Assembly: GCA_037440065.1 (NCBI GenBank)
Contig: JBBIUV010000015.1
Location: forward strand, 558,001-622,000
Source of the DNA: UBA1563 sp037440065
GTDB taxonomy: Bacteria > Bacteroidota > Ignavibacteria > Ignavibacteriales > Ignavibacteriaceae
Reading direction: 5' to 3'
Length of the DNA: 64,000 nucleotides
In this document: positions 1 to 8,140 of the stretch, piece by piece
Position numbering within the stretch: the stretch's first letter is position 1
Layout: each line of letters starts with the position of its first letter
Program-made: the position numbers and the translations under genes
The notes under the pieces: generated by a model
The model's input: the letters and a program-made list of their open reading frames with translations, nothing else
The model's database searches: none
What the model was told of the DNA's origin: nothing

Positions 1-1307
1 ATCCTAAGGAAAGTATCTTTCATAGCGTGGAGTTCTTTTAGCTCCACATTAATTTTTTTAAGTGTTTTATTCTTCATTACCAATCCGAAAGCTAGTATCA
101 GAATAAGAAGTGCAATCAGAAAGATATACATAAACTGCCGTTTTTGTCCCTCAACTTCCTGAGTTAAAATTCTGTTCTCGCGCTCGGTCTTTTCTGATTC
201 GTAAAGAGTTTCCATTTTAGAAAGTTCGGAAAAATTCTCAGCTTCATCGATCGAATCTTTAATTGCATGATGCCGTTTTAAGTAAACAAGTGCAGAATCA
301 TGTCCTCCGGTCAACTCATAATATTCCGATAAAAAAGCAAGTGATTCACTTACTAATTTTGGAGAATTCATTTTGTTTGATATGGTTAACGACTCATGAA
401 GCAATGGATAACCGGCTACTGGATTATTCATTTTAGTATACGTCAATCCAAGGTTTTGAGCGGCAAGAACAATTTCTTCTTTATAATTTAATTCTCTATA
501 AAATTTTAATGCTTTGGCAAAATATTCAGCGGCTTTGCTCTCCTTCTTTTTTACCGAATAAACTTTCCCGATTCCCATCCAGCAGTCGCCAAGTCCTCTT
601 TTATCATTTCCTTTTAAATAAATTTTCTCAAGATTTTGGTAAGACTTAAGCGCCTCATCATATTTTTGCATCAATAAATAAACTCCTGCAATATGATCCA
701 ACGCTCTCGCTTTTTCATTCTGATTTCCTTGAATCTCACGGATGTTCAAAGCATATTTATAGTAGGAGAGGGCACTGCTATAATTTTTTTGGATGGTGAA
801 AATAGTTCCTAGTGCAATATTCGCAAAAGCCATCCCATTTAAATGATTAATGGACTCAAAAACTCGAAGAGCATGAATAACATTTTCTGTGGCAAGATTC
901 AAATTATTTCTTTGCCGGTAAATTACCCCGATGTTGTTATAACTAAATCCAAGTTGAACTGAATCTTTTGCCTCCTCAGCAATTTTTAATGCTCGTAGAT
1001 GATGAACAAGCGCCTGGTTATAGTCACCTAAATTCCTTTCAATTACCCCAATGAGATTTTCCGATTCAGCCATAAAATGCTTGTCGGAAATTTTCACGGC
1101 AATATCAAGTGAATAAGCGGCAAGCTTAAGAGCGAGCGCGGGATTACCACCCCGAATTTCTAAACAGTACTCGTTAATAATTTTAATTTTGGCACGATCA
1201 TCGTTGGGTTTGTTTAGTTTGAAAAGACTATCTAGCTGTGGTTGCCCATGTACAAAGAGTAACGAAAAAAGAAAAACAAACAAAAAAGTTAGGCGTTTAT
1301 TCTTCAT
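1..1307 (-). CDS. TPR-repeat membrane protein, probable sensor kinase N-terminus (cut by window edge)
   Basis: The reading frame opens at ATG 1307 and stays open to the left edge, so the C-terminus is missing. The first ~24 residues form a signal peptide (MKNKRLTFLFVFLFSLLFVH). Then come about 330 residues of tetratricopeptide repeats, with recurring A-Y-Y-K-A-L and L-G-x-x-Y motifs. A short coiled coil (about residues 350-385) leads into one hydrophobic transmembrane segment near residue 400, and the visible end reads ELHAMKDTFLR. In Bacteroidota this layout (exported TPRs, one membrane helix, then a KD-T/K-F segment) usually precedes a histidine-kinase or other signalling domain, but that domain lies outside the window, so the kinase call is inference. 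It sits 35 bp downstream of the M24 peptidase gene on the same strand and has no clear ribosome binding site. Confidence 0.75.
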   Translation of the reverse strand, partial: MKNKRLTFLFVFLFSLLFVHGQPQLDSLFKLNKPNDDRAKIKIINEYCLEIRGGNPALALKLAAYSLDIAVKISDKHFMAESENLIGVIERNLGDYNQALVHHLRALKIAEEAKDSVQLGFSYNNIGVIYRQRNNLNLATENVIHALRVFESINHLNGMAFANIALGTIFTIQKNYSSALSYYKYALNIREIQGNQNEKARALDHIAGVYLLMQKYDEALKSYQNLEKIYLKGNDKRGLGDCWMGIGKVYSVKKKESKAAEYFAKALKFYRELNYKEEIVLAAQNLGLTYTKMNNPVAGYPLLHESLTISNKMNSPKLVSESLAFLSEYYELTGGHDSALVYLKRHHAIKDSIDEAENFSELSKMETLYESEKTERENRILTQEVEGQKRQFMYIFLIALLILILAFGLVMKNKTLKKINVELKELHAMKDTFLR

Positions 1308-1342
1308 AAATAACTTCGATCCATTTTCTTGTTTCGTTTCAA

Positions 1343-2533
1343 TTAACGGATCACCCACAACGATTTCTGCGGATTAGAAAGGTAATGGCATCCGTTTTCT
1401 GTTACTACAATTTCTTCTTCCATCGTTACAATTCCATGGCCTTCGACCATTAAACGGGGTTCAATGGTATAAACTTGATCTTTTTCAATCGGTAAAAACG
1501 GGAGATTTCCATACCGTTCCCAGCGCGGGAAGAAACCGCTTCCCCCATCATGAGCTGTTCTGCCAACTTGATGACCGAGTCCGTGCAAATATTCTGTATA
1601 ACCATTTTGCGTTATAAAATTTCTTGCAGCATCATCTATCTCACAACCTTGCATTCCCGGTTTTACGATCATCGCAGCCTGGTTTATTGATTCGCATAAT
1701 ACATCAAATCCACGCTGCACTTCCGGAGGAACTGTCGTTTCGTTTTCTTTTGCGATGTACCAAGTGCGTTGCATATCTGAACAGAAGCCATTTATCTTAA
1801 CACCAAAATCAATATTTAAAATGTGTCCTCGCTCGATCACTCTATCCGTTGGGCCAGAATGTGCACCGGCAGTATCGGGTCCGGTGAAAACAGCTGGACA
1901 ATGATCCTCGTCCCAAGCCATTTCAAATCCACGGGAGGCAGCTTTTCCTTTTATAAAGTCGGCAACATCTTTTTCTGTTTTTCCCGGTTGTAAAAACTGA
2001 GTCACCTCATCAAAAATTCGTTCGGTTTCTTTAACGCAAACTTTCATCAATTCAATTTCAGAAGCTGACTTTCTTCCCCGAAGTGCCGCAATAATTTCTT
2101 CGGAAGAGACAAAACGTTCAAGATAAGGAGTATCTTTTAAATATTCTGAAAGTGCGAGGAACATTCCGTGGGTTAATCCATCTGCAAGGTTTGCATGGAG
2201 TGAATAGTTTATCGCGATTTTTTGCGGGTCGTTATTATTAAGATATTCAAGCAATGGTTCTTTAACTGATTGAACAAATCCGATTACATTTTTGTATGTA
2301 CCGACCGTCTTCATGTTGGGAACATCAAGCGAACCGAGAATTGCAGTGGTGTCTCCATTCCGGTTAATAATAAAAGCAGATTGCCATGTGCAGTTTGTTC
2401 CAACAACAAGTTCTAAAGAAGGATCCCGCATAGTGGCGCTTTCACGAACAAAGATCAACCAGGCATCTATATTCTTTTCGTTAAGTATTTCAACTGCTTG
2501 TTTAATTTTTTCGTGTACGAGCTGATTTTTCAT
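1343..2533 (-). CDS. M24 family metallopeptidase (Xaa-Pro aminopeptidase type)
   Basis: This is probably a cytoplasmic dinuclear-metal peptidase that removes an N-terminal residue next to proline, or a related creatinase-fold enzyme. The N-terminal ~165 residues match the creatinase N-domain. The C-terminal pita-bread domain shows the expected metal ligands in order: Asp in NIDFGV, Asp in CSDMQR, His in HGLGHQVG, Glu in TIEPRL and Glu in TMEEEIVV. At 396 residues it has normal family length. The start at 2533 has a good AAAGGATG ribosome binding site. It lies 72 bp downstream of the methylmalonyl-CoA epimerase gene on the same strand and may be co-transcribed with it, although no metabolic link is evident. 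The exact substrate cannot be read from the sequence. Confidence 0.88.
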   Translation of the reverse strand: MKNQLVHEKIKQAVEILNEKNIDAWLIFVRESATMRDPSLELVVGTNCTWQSAFIINRNGDTTAILGSLDVPNMKTVGTYKNVIGFVQSVKEPLLEYLNNNDPQKIAINYSLHANLADGLTHGMFLALSEYLKDTPYLERFVSSEEIIAALRGRKSASEIELMKVCVKETERIFDEVTQFLQPGKTEKDVADFIKGKAASRGFEMAWDEDHCPAVFTGPDTAGAHSGPTDRVIERGHILNIDFGVKINGFCSDMQRTWYIAKENETTVPPEVQRGFDVLCESINQAAMIVKPGMQGCEIDDAARNFITQNGYTEYLHGLGHQVGRTAHDGGSGFFPRWERYGNLPFLPIEKDQVYTIEPRLMVEGHGIVTMEEEIVVTENGCHYLSNPQKSLWVIR

Positions 2534-2605
2534 GGATCATCCTTTAAATAAACTTCTATTACCTAAGTAAACTTAGAGATTTGCAACAGTACCCGCAAGG
2601 AAATT

Positions 2606-3040
2606 TTATCCAGTGGTATTATTTTGTGTTGAGGTTATTTTTTCGCATAATTCCGTTAAAACGCCAAATGTAGATTTTGGATGAAGAAACGCGATATTCA
2701 TTTCTTCTGCACCTTTTCGAGGCTGTTTGTCAATTAAATCGATGCCTTTCTTTTCCAATTCCGGAAGAAGAGCGTTCAATTCCTCAACAGCAAAAGCTAT
2801 GTGATGGACTCCTTCTCCTTTTTTAGCAATAAATTTTGCAACCGGACTATCTTCAGATGTAGCTTCTAACAATTCTATTTTAGTTTCACCAACCATAAAA
2901 AAAGCGGTCTTCACTTTTTGGTCCAAGACTTCTTCAATTGTGTAACATTTTAATCCGAGAATATTTTCGTAGTAAGAAATTGCTTCTTCAAGATTTTCAA
3001 CCGCAATACCGATGTGTTCAATTTTCGTCGGTGCTTTCAT
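2606..3040 (-). CDS. mce: methylmalonyl-CoA epimerase
   Basis: It interconverts (R)- and (S)-methylmalonyl-CoA in the propionate/succinyl-CoA route. The 144-residue product is a single VOC (glyoxalase/bleomycin fold) unit pair. It starts with KIEHIGIAVENLEEAISYY (metal-binding His), has VHHIAFAVEEL in the middle and KSTFGVLTELCE at the end, all characteristic of this family. It lies 27 bp downstream of the mutase large-subunit gene on the same strand, so the two almost certainly form one transcript. The ATG at 3040 is preceded by AGGA. Function is inferred from family and context with high confidence. Confidence 0.93.
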   Translation of the reverse strand: MKAPTKIEHIGIAVENLEEAISYYENILGLKCYTIEEVLDQKVKTAFFMVGETKIELLEATSEDSPVAKFIAKKGEGVHHIAFAVEELNALLPELEKKGIDLIDKQPRKGAEEMNIAFLHPKSTFGVLTELCEKITSTQNNTTG

Positions 3041-3067
3041 TCCTAATTCCTCATTCCTAATTCGTAA

Positions 3068-4741
3068 TTAAATAACCACGGTTTCTTTATACTCTCCAAA
3101 CACTTCGCGTAAAGTATTTGATATTTCTCCAACGCTTGCATAAACGCGGACAGCATCTAAAATAAAGGGCATCAGGTTTGTATCGTTCTTAGCAGCAGTA
3201 TTTAAAGCCGAAAGGGAAGAAGAAACATTTTCATTATTTCTTTCAGCACGGACTTTATTTAAAAATTTAATTTGTTCTTCTTGAACGTTCATGTTGATTT
3301 TCAAAAGTCCGGTTGGAGCTTCTTCCTCCGTTTGAAATTTATTTTGACCTACAATAATTCTTTTCCCCGATTCAACTTCTTTTTCAAATTGATACGCTGC
3401 TCTTTGAATCTCACTTTGTTGATAACCGTTTTCGATTGCCTGTACTGCGCCTCCGAAGTCATCAATTTTTTTTATGTACTCAACGGCTTCTTTTTCAATT
3501 TGATCTGTCATAGCCTCAACATAATAGGAACCTGCGAGCGGATCGATTGTATTTGTAATACCACTTTCGTAAGCCACAATCTGTTGTGTACGCAATGCAA
3601 CACGGACAGATTCTTCTGTTGGGAGTGCTTGAGCTTCATCTCGTGAATTTGTGTGAAGCGATTGTGTTCCCCCGAGCACCGCTGCTAAAGTTTGAATGGC
3701 AACTCTTACAATATTATTATCAACCTGCTGCGCGGTTAATGTAGAACCTGCAGTTTGCGCGTGGAACCTCATCATCATTGAACGTGCATCTTTTGCATGA
3801 AATCTTTCTTTCATGATTTTCGACCAAAGTCGGCGTGCAGCTCGGTACTTTGCAACTTCTTCCAGAAGATCATTATGTGCATTGAAAAAGAAAGAAAGCT
3901 GTCCGGCAAAGTTATCTATATTTAAACCGGATTTTAGCGCGGCTTCAACATAGGCAATTCCATTAGCTAATGTAAATCCAACTTCCTGCGCGGCGGTAGA
4001 GCCTGCTTCGCGAATATGATAACCTGAAATGGAAATGGTATTCCACTTTGGAATCTCCTTCGCACAGTAATCAAAAATATTTGTTATCAATCGCATGGAA
4101 GGCTTGGGCGGAAAAATATACGTTCCGCGGGCAATGTATTCTTTTAATATATCGTTCTGAATTGTTCCGCTGATTTTCTCTTTTGAAACACCCTGTTTCT
4201 CAGCAACAGCAATGTAAAGCGCAAGAAGAATTGCTGCAGTGGAATTGATTGTCATAGACGTTGAAATTTTATCAAGGGGAATTTTATCAAACAAGATTTC
4301 CATATCGGCAAGTGTATCAATTGCAACACCCACTTTTCCAACTTCACCATAAGCAATTTCAGCGTCGCTATCATATCCAATTTGTGTTGGAAGATCAAAA
4401 GCTACAGACAAACCCGATTGACCTTGAGAAAGTAAAAATTTATAGCGCTCGTTTGATTCTTTTGCTGTACCGAATCCGGCGTATTGCCGCATCGTCCAAA
4501 ATCTTCCCCGGTACATTGAAGGTTGTATTCCGCGGGTATAAGGATACAAACCGGGGAAACCGATGTTTTCTAAATAGTTTTCAGATTCAAAATCATTCAG
4601 AGTGTACAACGGTTTTACAGAAGTAAATGAAGCGGTTGTAAAATCTTTTTCGCGTTCGGGATTTTTAGCAATAGATTTTTGGTAGGTCTTTTCGTCCCAA
4701 TTGTTATACGCTTGCTGAACTTTATTTTTCAATGAATCCAT
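3068..4741 (-). CDS. methylmalonyl-CoA mutase large (catalytic) subunit
   Basis: Coenzyme B12-dependent mutase converting (R)-methylmalonyl-CoA to succinyl-CoA. The 557-residue product covers only the substrate-binding TIM barrel. Visible features include MYRGRFWTMRQYAGFGTAKE near the N-terminus (the Tyr in RQYAG is the residue expected for methylmalonyl- rather than isobutyryl-CoA mutase), QIGYDSD, and ISGYHIREAGSTAAQE. It ends where the B12-binding domain of single-chain enzymes would begin, so a separate small subunit must be encoded elsewhere; none is in the window. The frame extends upstream to 4849, but that extension runs through a terminator hairpin and encodes unrelated residues, so ATG 4741 (MDSLKNK) is preferred. 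The adjacent mce gene supports the assignment. Confidence 0.9.
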   Translation of the reverse strand: MDSLKNKVQQAYNNWDEKTYQKSIAKNPEREKDFTTASFTSVKPLYTLNDFESENYLENIGFPGLYPYTRGIQPSMYRGRFWTMRQYAGFGTAKESNERYKFLLSQGQSGLSVAFDLPTQIGYDSDAEIAYGEVGKVGVAIDTLADMEILFDKIPLDKISTSMTINSTAAILLALYIAVAEKQGVSKEKISGTIQNDILKEYIARGTYIFPPKPSMRLITNIFDYCAKEIPKWNTISISGYHIREAGSTAAQEVGFTLANGIAYVEAALKSGLNIDNFAGQLSFFFNAHNDLLEEVAKYRAARRLWSKIMKERFHAKDARSMMMRFHAQTAGSTLTAQQVDNNIVRVAIQTLAAVLGGTQSLHTNSRDEAQALPTEESVRVALRTQQIVAYESGITNTIDPLAGSYYVEAMTDQIEKEAVEYIKKIDDFGGAVQAIENGYQQSEIQRAAYQFEKEVESGKRIIVGQNKFQTEEEAPTGLLKINMNVQEEQIKFLNKVRAERNNENVSSSLSALNTAAKNDTNLMPFILDAVRVYASVGEISNTLREVFGEYKETVVI

Positions 4742-4831
4742 GGAAAATGTTTCTCCGATTTTACTTTTGCAAAATAAGAAGAAAAATCGGGAAGCCATAT
4801 AATCTTTATTTGGGTGAACAATTAGAAGAGG

Positions 4832-4864
4832 AGAAAAAAACGGCGCCAATTTGACGCCGTTTCT
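4832..4864 (-). terminator. Rho-independent terminator of the S9 peptidase gene
   Basis: A 7-bp stem (AACGGCG / CGCCGTT) with a short loop is followed on the minus strand by seven T residues. It sits just beyond the stop codon of the S9 peptidase gene and before the true start of the mutase gene, so it separates the two transcription units. Confidence 0.8.
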
Positions 4865-4887
4865 TTTATTTATATATGAAGATTTTT

Positions 4888-7572
4888 TTACTTTGTCATT
4901 TCCGCAGTTACGGTTCCGCCACCCATTGTTGCGGGAAGTTTAGCTTCGGTTTTAACAACTACTTTTAAATTTTTTGCAACCCAAAGTGTTGAAGAACCGG
5001 CATCACCTTCAACCGGTTTTATTTCTACTTTGTAAGTATCAAAAGTGCCGGCATCAATTGTGATGTTTTCGCTGCCAACAACTTTTAAGGACATCGCTTT
5101 TGCTCCTCCGGCTTGAATATCAAGTTGATTGAAAGAAGCTTGATATCCTTCAGCTAAAGGTAAAGTACGAAGCGGTAACTCAATTCCTGAGCCATCAACC
5201 AAAAGAGGAGAATCGGCTTTTGCGCTTATCGGCATATTCTGTGGACCTGCAATAATTTTTCCGGTTACTTCATTTCCGTTAAAATCAAGTTCAACGGTTG
5301 CCGGTCCTTGTTGAATCATTCTTTTAATCGGGAGTACAGTTGTGCGGTCAAAATAAAGAGAATCTTTCATCGACATCATTCCGGTTAAATTATCAACCAC
5401 AAGAAAAACATCTTTTCCATTGAATGTTGTTTTTGTAATTGCTCTTTCCAAATTCATTGTAAAGTTTTGCCCCATTGCATTTATTTTTACAACATATTTA
5501 TAGTTTCCCTCTTGAATTTTAGAACCGTCGAAAGATTTTAGAATTTCTTTCGGTGCAACAACTGATTCATTTTTCGGCATAGTTACGGTTTTAATATCAA
5601 CTGTGATATCTTTTAACTTTTGTTGAATCTCCGGGCGAATATCTTCTTGTATTCTTCCTTTTAAGTGTTTAGCGAAAAATTGTTCCATGGCAACGTACAT
5701 TGCAAGACGATTTTCTTTTCCTGCAAATCCGTGCCCTTCATCCGGAGCCACCATATATTCAACTTGTCTGTTTAGATCACGGAGAGCAACAACAATTTGA
5801 TCTGCTTCTGCTTTTTTAACACGCGGATCATTTGCACCTTGCACTACATAAAGGGGGGCTTTAATTTGAGTTGCGTAATTGAAAGGAGAAACTTCATCCA
5901 ACATTTTTTTCTCCGCGGGGATATCCATACTTCCTACGCGAACATCAAACATTTTTTTTGCCGGGGCCCAATATGGAGGAATTGATTTTAATAGCGTTAT
6001 AATGTTTGATGGCCCGACAATATCAAATCCGGCTGCATACAAATCTGGAGTAAATGTTAAACCAGCGAGTGTTGCATAACCACCGTAAGATCCGCCGGAA
6101 ATTGCAACACGTTTCGGATCGGCAATACCTTGTTTTACCAACCATTTAACCGCGTCGGTAAGATCATGCTGCATTGAACCGCGTCCCCATTGTTTATTTC
6201 CGGCATTCAAAAATTTCTTGCCATATCCGGTTGAGCCTCTAAAATTAGGCTGAAGTACTGCATAACCTCTGTTTGCTAGAAATTGTGCAGTAGCGTTGTA
6301 ACCAAAAAAATCACGCGCCCATGGTCCGCCGTGAACAAAGAGAACAGTTGGAAGATTTTTTGCGGGAATTCCCTTTGGTAAAGTTAAATAAGCTGGAATG
6401 CTCATACCGTCACGACCTTTATAGCGAACTGCTTTTCTTTCGGAAAGAAATTCACTTGGCAAAGTAGGACGTGATTTATAAAGCAATTCCGCAGTTCCCT
6501 TAGTTCTATCAAAAAGATAAACCGAACCAGGGTCAACATCGCGTGAAACGGAAACCAACCAAATTGATTCATCAGCAGAGGTTGAAACAAGTCCGATTTC
6601 ACCTTTCGGCAGAAGAGATTTTAATTTGTTGTAATCTTTTTCCCAAGTTTTATTTTTAAAATAAATTCTTGTTTCATCTCCAACGTAAACGGTAGCGATA
6701 AGTTCGTTTGTTATATCTGAAAAAATTACATCGCCAAAATCCACTTCATTTTTCGGATCTTTTTCGATGAACTTAGTTTTTCCGGTGTTCAAATCATAAA
6801 TAAGAAGTTCCAATTTATCTGTTTTTGCTCCTTTGTTGGAGATCATGTAGAAGCTGTTTCCGTCAGGCATAAAGCGAACCGGACCTGCAGATTCTTCATT
6901 ATTTACAGCATAAATTTGATCTAACTTATCTCCATTGACTTTCAAGATTTCTGTTCCGCCATCAGCAGTTTGACGGATACCAAGTTTCAAGTTTCCGCTG
7001 AGATCAAACACCCAGCTTGCTACGTTATCATCATTTTTTCTAATGAGTGTTTTTTCTCCGGTGGTAAGATTAAGTTTATAAATGTCATGAAGCTGCTGAT
7101 TGCGGTCATTCAATCCGATAAAAATTTCGTTAGGTGAATTTTTAGGTACATCATAAATAAATGCGCGAACATTTTCGAGTGGAGTTAAATCCTTTGCTTG
7201 TGGAACCGGATCTCCGGTTGCTTTTGGATCTACAGCATAAATTCGGAAATTTTCATTTCCTCCCTGATCTTGAACGAAGAGGACGTATTTACTATCACGT
7301 GACCAGAAATAATTTGTAACCGGACGTTTAGTGTCGGCGGTTAATGGTTTTGCTTCATCAAATTTTTGATTCCGCTCCTTTACCCAAATATTTCTAACAT
7401 TATTAAACGGCTTTACAAAGGTGATATATTTCCCATCGGGAGAAATTTGAGCGCCGGAAATGTCCGGATCGCCGAAGAAAAGTTCTCTATCTATGATAGG
7501 TGGCTGTTGTGCTGAAAGCTGAGTTGAAAAAATAAGAATGAACAAAATCCCAAGAATCTTTTGAATTGACAT
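4888..7572 (-). CDS. secreted S9 family peptidase (prolyl oligopeptidase type) with C-terminal extension
   Basis: An exported serine peptidase that probably degrades oligopeptides in the periplasm. The first ~21 residues are a signal peptide ending SAQ. Residues ~25-385 form a beta-propeller of WD/TolB-like blades (for example DISGAQISPDGKYITF). Residues ~390-645 are the alpha/beta-hydrolase domain with nucleophile Ser in GGSYGG (~494), Asp in GANDPR (~583) and His in DEGHGF (~612). Typical family members end near residue 650. Here another ~245 residues follow (from about PEIQQKLK), rich in beta-strand patterns with VVKINAMGQNF and LDFNGNEVTG stretches, resembling DUF3108/LolA-like beta-sheet domains; this part is not catalytic by inspection. 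A strong AAAAGGAG ribosome binding site supports ATG 7572. Confidence 0.9.
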   Translation of the reverse strand: MSIQKILGILFILIFSTQLSAQQPPIIDRELFFGDPDISGAQISPDGKYITFVKPFNNVRNIWVKERNQKFDEAKPLTADTKRPVTNYFWSRDSKYVLFVQDQGGNENFRIYAVDPKATGDPVPQAKDLTPLENVRAFIYDVPKNSPNEIFIGLNDRNQQLHDIYKLNLTTGEKTLIRKNDDNVASWVFDLSGNLKLGIRQTADGGTEILKVNGDKLDQIYAVNNEESAGPVRFMPDGNSFYMISNKGAKTDKLELLIYDLNTGKTKFIEKDPKNEVDFGDVIFSDITNELIATVYVGDETRIYFKNKTWEKDYNKLKSLLPKGEIGLVSTSADESIWLVSVSRDVDPGSVYLFDRTKGTAELLYKSRPTLPSEFLSERKAVRYKGRDGMSIPAYLTLPKGIPAKNLPTVLFVHGGPWARDFFGYNATAQFLANRGYAVLQPNFRGSTGYGKKFLNAGNKQWGRGSMQHDLTDAVKWLVKQGIADPKRVAISGGSYGGYATLAGLTFTPDLYAAGFDIVGPSNIITLLKSIPPYWAPAKKMFDVRVGSMDIPAEKKMLDEVSPFNYATQIKAPLYVVQGANDPRVKKAEADQIVVALRDLNRQVEYMVAPDEGHGFAGKENRLAMYVAMEQFFAKHLKGRIQEDIRPEIQQKLKDITVDIKTVTMPKNESVVAPKEILKSFDGSKIQEGNYKYVVKINAMGQNFTMNLERAITKTTFNGKDVFLVVDNLTGMMSMKDSLYFDRTTVLPIKRMIQQGPATVELDFNGNEVTGKIIAGPQNMPISAKADSPLLVDGSGIELPLRTLPLAEGYQASFNQLDIQAGGAKAMSLKVVGSENITIDAGTFDTYKVEIKPVEGDAGSSTLWVAKNLKVVVKTEAKLPATMGGGTVTAEMTK

Positions 7573-7599
7573 GAACTACTCCTTTTAATTTTTGCTTTT

Positions 7600-7607
7600 C
7601 AAATTTA
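7600..7607 (-). promoter_or_regulatory. candidate -7 promoter element (TAAATTTG) of the S9 peptidase gene
   Basis: TAAATTTG on the minus strand matches the Bacteroidota TAnnTTTG element. It would start transcription about 20 bp before the gene's start codon, leaving room for the AAAAGGAG ribosome binding site. A TTG at the usual -33 distance is not obvious, so this is tentative. Confidence 0.4.
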
Positions 7608-7825
7608 AGGAGTATTTCGGCAAAAAAAAGAAGAAAACCGTCAAGCCGGAACTTATGTGATGAATTGACAAATAGGTGGATAAACGGTAGAATGGGTAAT
7701 CGTGAATTAAATGCTAAAAAGTTGAAAAAATATCGAGAAAAGTGAAAAAAGGTGAAGGAAAATTTTTGCGAAAAGAGGAGAAATTGTTATTTTCTCAATG
7801 TAAAATTTCAAAACTTTACAAAAAT

Positions 7826-7900
7826 TCCGCGATAGCTCAATGGTGGAGCATTCGGCTGTTAACCGAAGGGTTGCAAGTTCGAGTCTTGCTCGCGGAGCCA
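7826..7900 (+). tRNA. tRNA-Asn (anticodon GUU)
   Basis: A full cloverleaf can be drawn: acceptor TCCGCGA pairs with TCGCGGA; D-arm GCTC/GAGC; anticodon stem TTCGG/CCGAA with loop CTGTTAA and anticodon GTT (Asn); T-arm GCAAG/CTTGC with TTCGAGT. The discriminator is G and CCA is encoded (7898-7900). A terminator follows immediately. Two degenerate copies of its 3' part lie downstream. Confidence 0.96.
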
Positions 7901-7902
7901 AT

Positions 7903-7934
7903 GACCCCGAACAAATTCGGGGTTTTTTGTTTTA
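7903..7934 (+). terminator. terminator of tRNA-Asn
   Basis: CCCCGAA and TTCGGGG form a 7-bp stem with a 4-nt loop, followed by TTTTTTG TTTT. It lies directly after the tRNA-Asn CCA end. A near-identical copy lies 118 bp downstream. Confidence 0.85.
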
Positions 7935-8020
7935 AATGATTATTCAGAGCATTCGGCAGTTATCCCGACTTCGTCGGAATGCGTTCGATCCGCCAAAGGC
8001 GGATTGCTCGCGGAGCCAAT

Positions 8021-8052
8021 GACCCCGAAGAAATTCGGGGTTTTTTGTTTTA
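8021..8052 (+). terminator. duplicated copy of the tRNA-Asn terminator
   Basis: CCCCGAA/TTCGGGG stem (8023-8029 with 8034-8040) followed by six T residues. It is a near-identical copy of the terminator at 7903, carried within the 118-bp tandem duplication. It may still act as a backup terminator. Confidence 0.7.
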
Positions 8053-8140
8053 AATGATTATTCAGAGCATTCGGCAGTTATCCCGACTTCGTCGGAATGC
8101 AAGTTCGATCCGCCAAAGGCTTATCCGTATCTATGAATCA

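Larger units (their letters stand above)
7901..8120 (+). repeat. two tandem degenerate copies of the tRNA-Asn 3' region plus terminator
   Basis: The segment starting at 7901 recurs at 8019 (118-bp period, one mismatch over about 80 bp). Each copy holds the terminator, then GAGCATTCGGCAGTTA, which resembles the D/anticodon part of the upstream tRNA-Asn. This is followed by two short palindromes (CCCGACTTCGTCGG and TCCGCCAAAGGCGGA) in place of the anticodon 3' and T arms. The first copy regains the authentic tRNA end TTGCTCGCGGAGCCA (8004-8018). The copies lack a 5' acceptor strand and an intact anticodon stem, so they are not functional tRNAs. Confidence 0.75.

Noticed and set aside
4742..4849. 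Upstream extension of the methylmalonyl-CoA mutase frame (about 36 residues).
   Set aside because: It runs through a terminator hairpin with a T run and encodes residues unlike any mutase N-terminus; ATG 4741 is the natural start.
7937..8120. Possible additional tRNA genes.
   Set aside because: No 5' acceptor strand or intact anticodon stem can be drawn; they are degenerate copies of the tRNA-Asn end.
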